From: Oppiella nova
Lineage: Eukaryota; Arthropoda; Arachnida; Sarcoptiformes; Oppiidae
DNA length: 20,366 nt
Assembly: GCA_905397405.1 (NCBI GenBank)
Contig: CAJPVJ010000799.1
Location: forward strand, 1 to 20,366
Direction: 5' to 3'
Shown here: piece after piece, positions 19,291-20,366 of the stretch
Layout: each line of letters opens with the position of its first letter
Numbering within the stretch: position 1 is the first letter of the stretch
Program-made: the position numbers and the translations under genes
The notes under the pieces: generated by a model
What the model was told of the DNA's origin: nothing
Seen by the model: only the letters and a program-made list of their open reading frames with translations
Databases searched by the model: none

Positions 19291-20366
19291 ATGGAGGCGA
19301 TGGACACGTCCTCGACGGCCAGCGACGAGTTGGTGATCGCGAAGAGGGCTTTGGATTCAAGTCTTGGCGACAACTTTAAGAAGTGAGTGATCCCTACAAA
19401 TGGTGACCATTTGGGTGTCAATTATCATGTGTTTGATTTGAAGATATCTGCGGGCAATGAGACAATGGTTTACACAACAGTCCACTAAAGAGGAGTTCGA
19501 CACAGAAGTGCATCACTTCCTGACCCCCGACTCAGTCAAAGCCCACAATCGCTTCCTATTGGCTCTTCTGAACAAATGCTCGCATTTGGAGACACTTGAA
19601 GACAATCCAAGCGTTCCGGACGTGAAGCCCATTGTCGCCGATAAGACACCCATCGACACCAAACCCGTGGCCACTACTACGGCCACTGCGAGTGAGTGTT
19701 TGCTTAAGACTCTCATTGACACCATTGTTAAGACAATGATTGACACCATTGTTAAGACAATGATTTGCTATGCGTTTGCATTCAATGAATAATATTTACC
19801 ATCATTTATGACCCAAATGATAGCCGAAGTACCGGTTAAACCGAAACCCAAACCTGTTGTCAAACCATTGAATAAGAAATTGAGAGAAAAGCAAAAGAAA
19901 GTGAATTTCGAGAACCGTTTTGACGCCACCTCTGAGATGAACAACGCCTACATCCGTGACATGAGATTCTTCGACGACTCCCAGAAGCTCTCGAAAGTGA
20001 GTTACTGTCAGAGAGAGTCACTACTTCCCGACCACTTGTACAGTGTGGAGGCGCACAAACAGTAGACAACCCTTTACCCAAATCTGCCGCAAGTCCTGTT
20101 ACGGCAGTTTGATACGTTGCGTCGGGAATCCCATACTGTGCAGACTGGTAATAAACAGAAGTAAGTCATACGTCTGACCATTATTTGTCTTCATTATCAT
20201 TAAAATGTTGTTTATTTGGTGTCAGGATTTCATGAAAACCATATTAACCGAAATGTTTGCCTCGCGTTCATCATATCGTTTGCGTGACAACCGATTTAAA
20301 TACTTCATCGGCGGTCCGCCAATCAATCCATATCTCAAGAACTCATACTCTTTGCTACAAAGTATA
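19291..20366 (+). CDS. TADA1: Transcriptional adapter 1 (SAGA subunit), 5' part, cut by window edge
   Basis: Exon 1 is 19291-19382 (MEAMDTSSTASDE to LGDNFKK, donor GTGAGT). Exon 2 is 19444-19691 (YLRAMRQWFTQQSTKEEFD, FLTPDSVKAHNRFLLALLNKC). Exon 3 starts at 19824 (EVPVKPKPKPV, then KVNFENRFD). The last visible exon is 20226-20366 (DFMKTILTEMF, SYRLRDNRFKYFIGG, INPYLKNS). These match, in order, the start, central part and conserved YRLRD/PYLKNS region of TADA1/ADA1, a histone-fold-type core subunit of the nuclear SAGA coactivator. The path between 19996 and 20226 is unclear. The exon 3 frame reads SYCQRESLLPDHLYSVEAHKQ and meets TAG at 20063-20065. A good donor, GTGAGT at 19997, is in phase with the exon at 20226 but would skip the LLPD segment. 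Gene identity is sure; that stretch is not. Confidence 0.88.
19715..19762. repeat. Two tandem 24-bp units, each an inverted repeat, in TADA1 intron 2
   Basis: ATTGACACCATTGTTAAGAC plus AATG is present twice back to back (19715-19738 and 19739-19762). Each unit contains CATTGT and ACAATG around a TAAG loop, so each can form a small hairpin, or the two can pair with each other. It lies shortly after the GTGAGT donor at 19692. Confidence 0.85.

Noticed and set aside
1-20366. tRNA, rRNA, CRISPR arrays or a complete transposon
   Set aside because: No cloverleaf with conserved internal promoter boxes, no regularly spaced repeats and no transposase or reverse transcriptase motifs were seen on reading both strands.

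Overview
The window is eukaryotic nuclear DNA. Genes are split by very short GT-AG introns (mostly 62-80 bp), there are no prokaryotic signals, and the products are dynactin p150, a PGM2-type phosphomutase and the SAGA subunit TADA1. Compact introns, serine-TCG-rich coding sequence and AT-rich spacers suggest a small arthropod. An acariform mite is my best guess, but that is inference and no diagnostic marker was seen.

Layout. Positions 1-628 are a roughly 98-99% identical copy of 9816-10462: the start of a Myb/SANT-like gene (minus), a bidirectional promoter and the first codons of DCTN1 (plus). At 628 the copied DCTN1 reading frame runs in frame into the last two membrane segments of an MFS transporter, giving a chimeric ORF (528-878). 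Positions 630-9009 form an AT-rich tandem array of MFS transporter copies resembling the MFSD4/NaGLT1 family: the chimeric C-terminus, a 5' gene fragment (1639-2024), a copy frameshifted by a 128-bp tandem duplication (2312-3857), and two intact three-exon genes of 434 codons each (4399-5844 and 7560-9009). Between them lie duplicated flanks, a relic of another gene tail (about 6096-6138) and a tandemly duplicated upstream region (6393-7562).

To the right are single-copy genes: the full Myb/SANT-like gene (9388-9996, minus), DCTN1 (10362-14170, plus, five exons, 1177 aa), PGM2 (14796-18577, minus, seven exons, 600 aa) and the 5' part of TADA1 (19291 to the window end, plus). The Myb/SANT gene and DCTN1 share a divergent promoter; DCTN1 and PGM2 converge; PGM2 and TADA1 diverge.

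The main story is local genome turnover. A transporter family is being duplicated, broken and homogenised by gene conversion, and one duplication joined a housekeeping promoter and start codon to a transporter fragment. I saw no tRNA, rRNA, CRISPR array or complete transposon. The exon models come from splice consensus and protein-family similarity by eye; nothing was aligned computationally.
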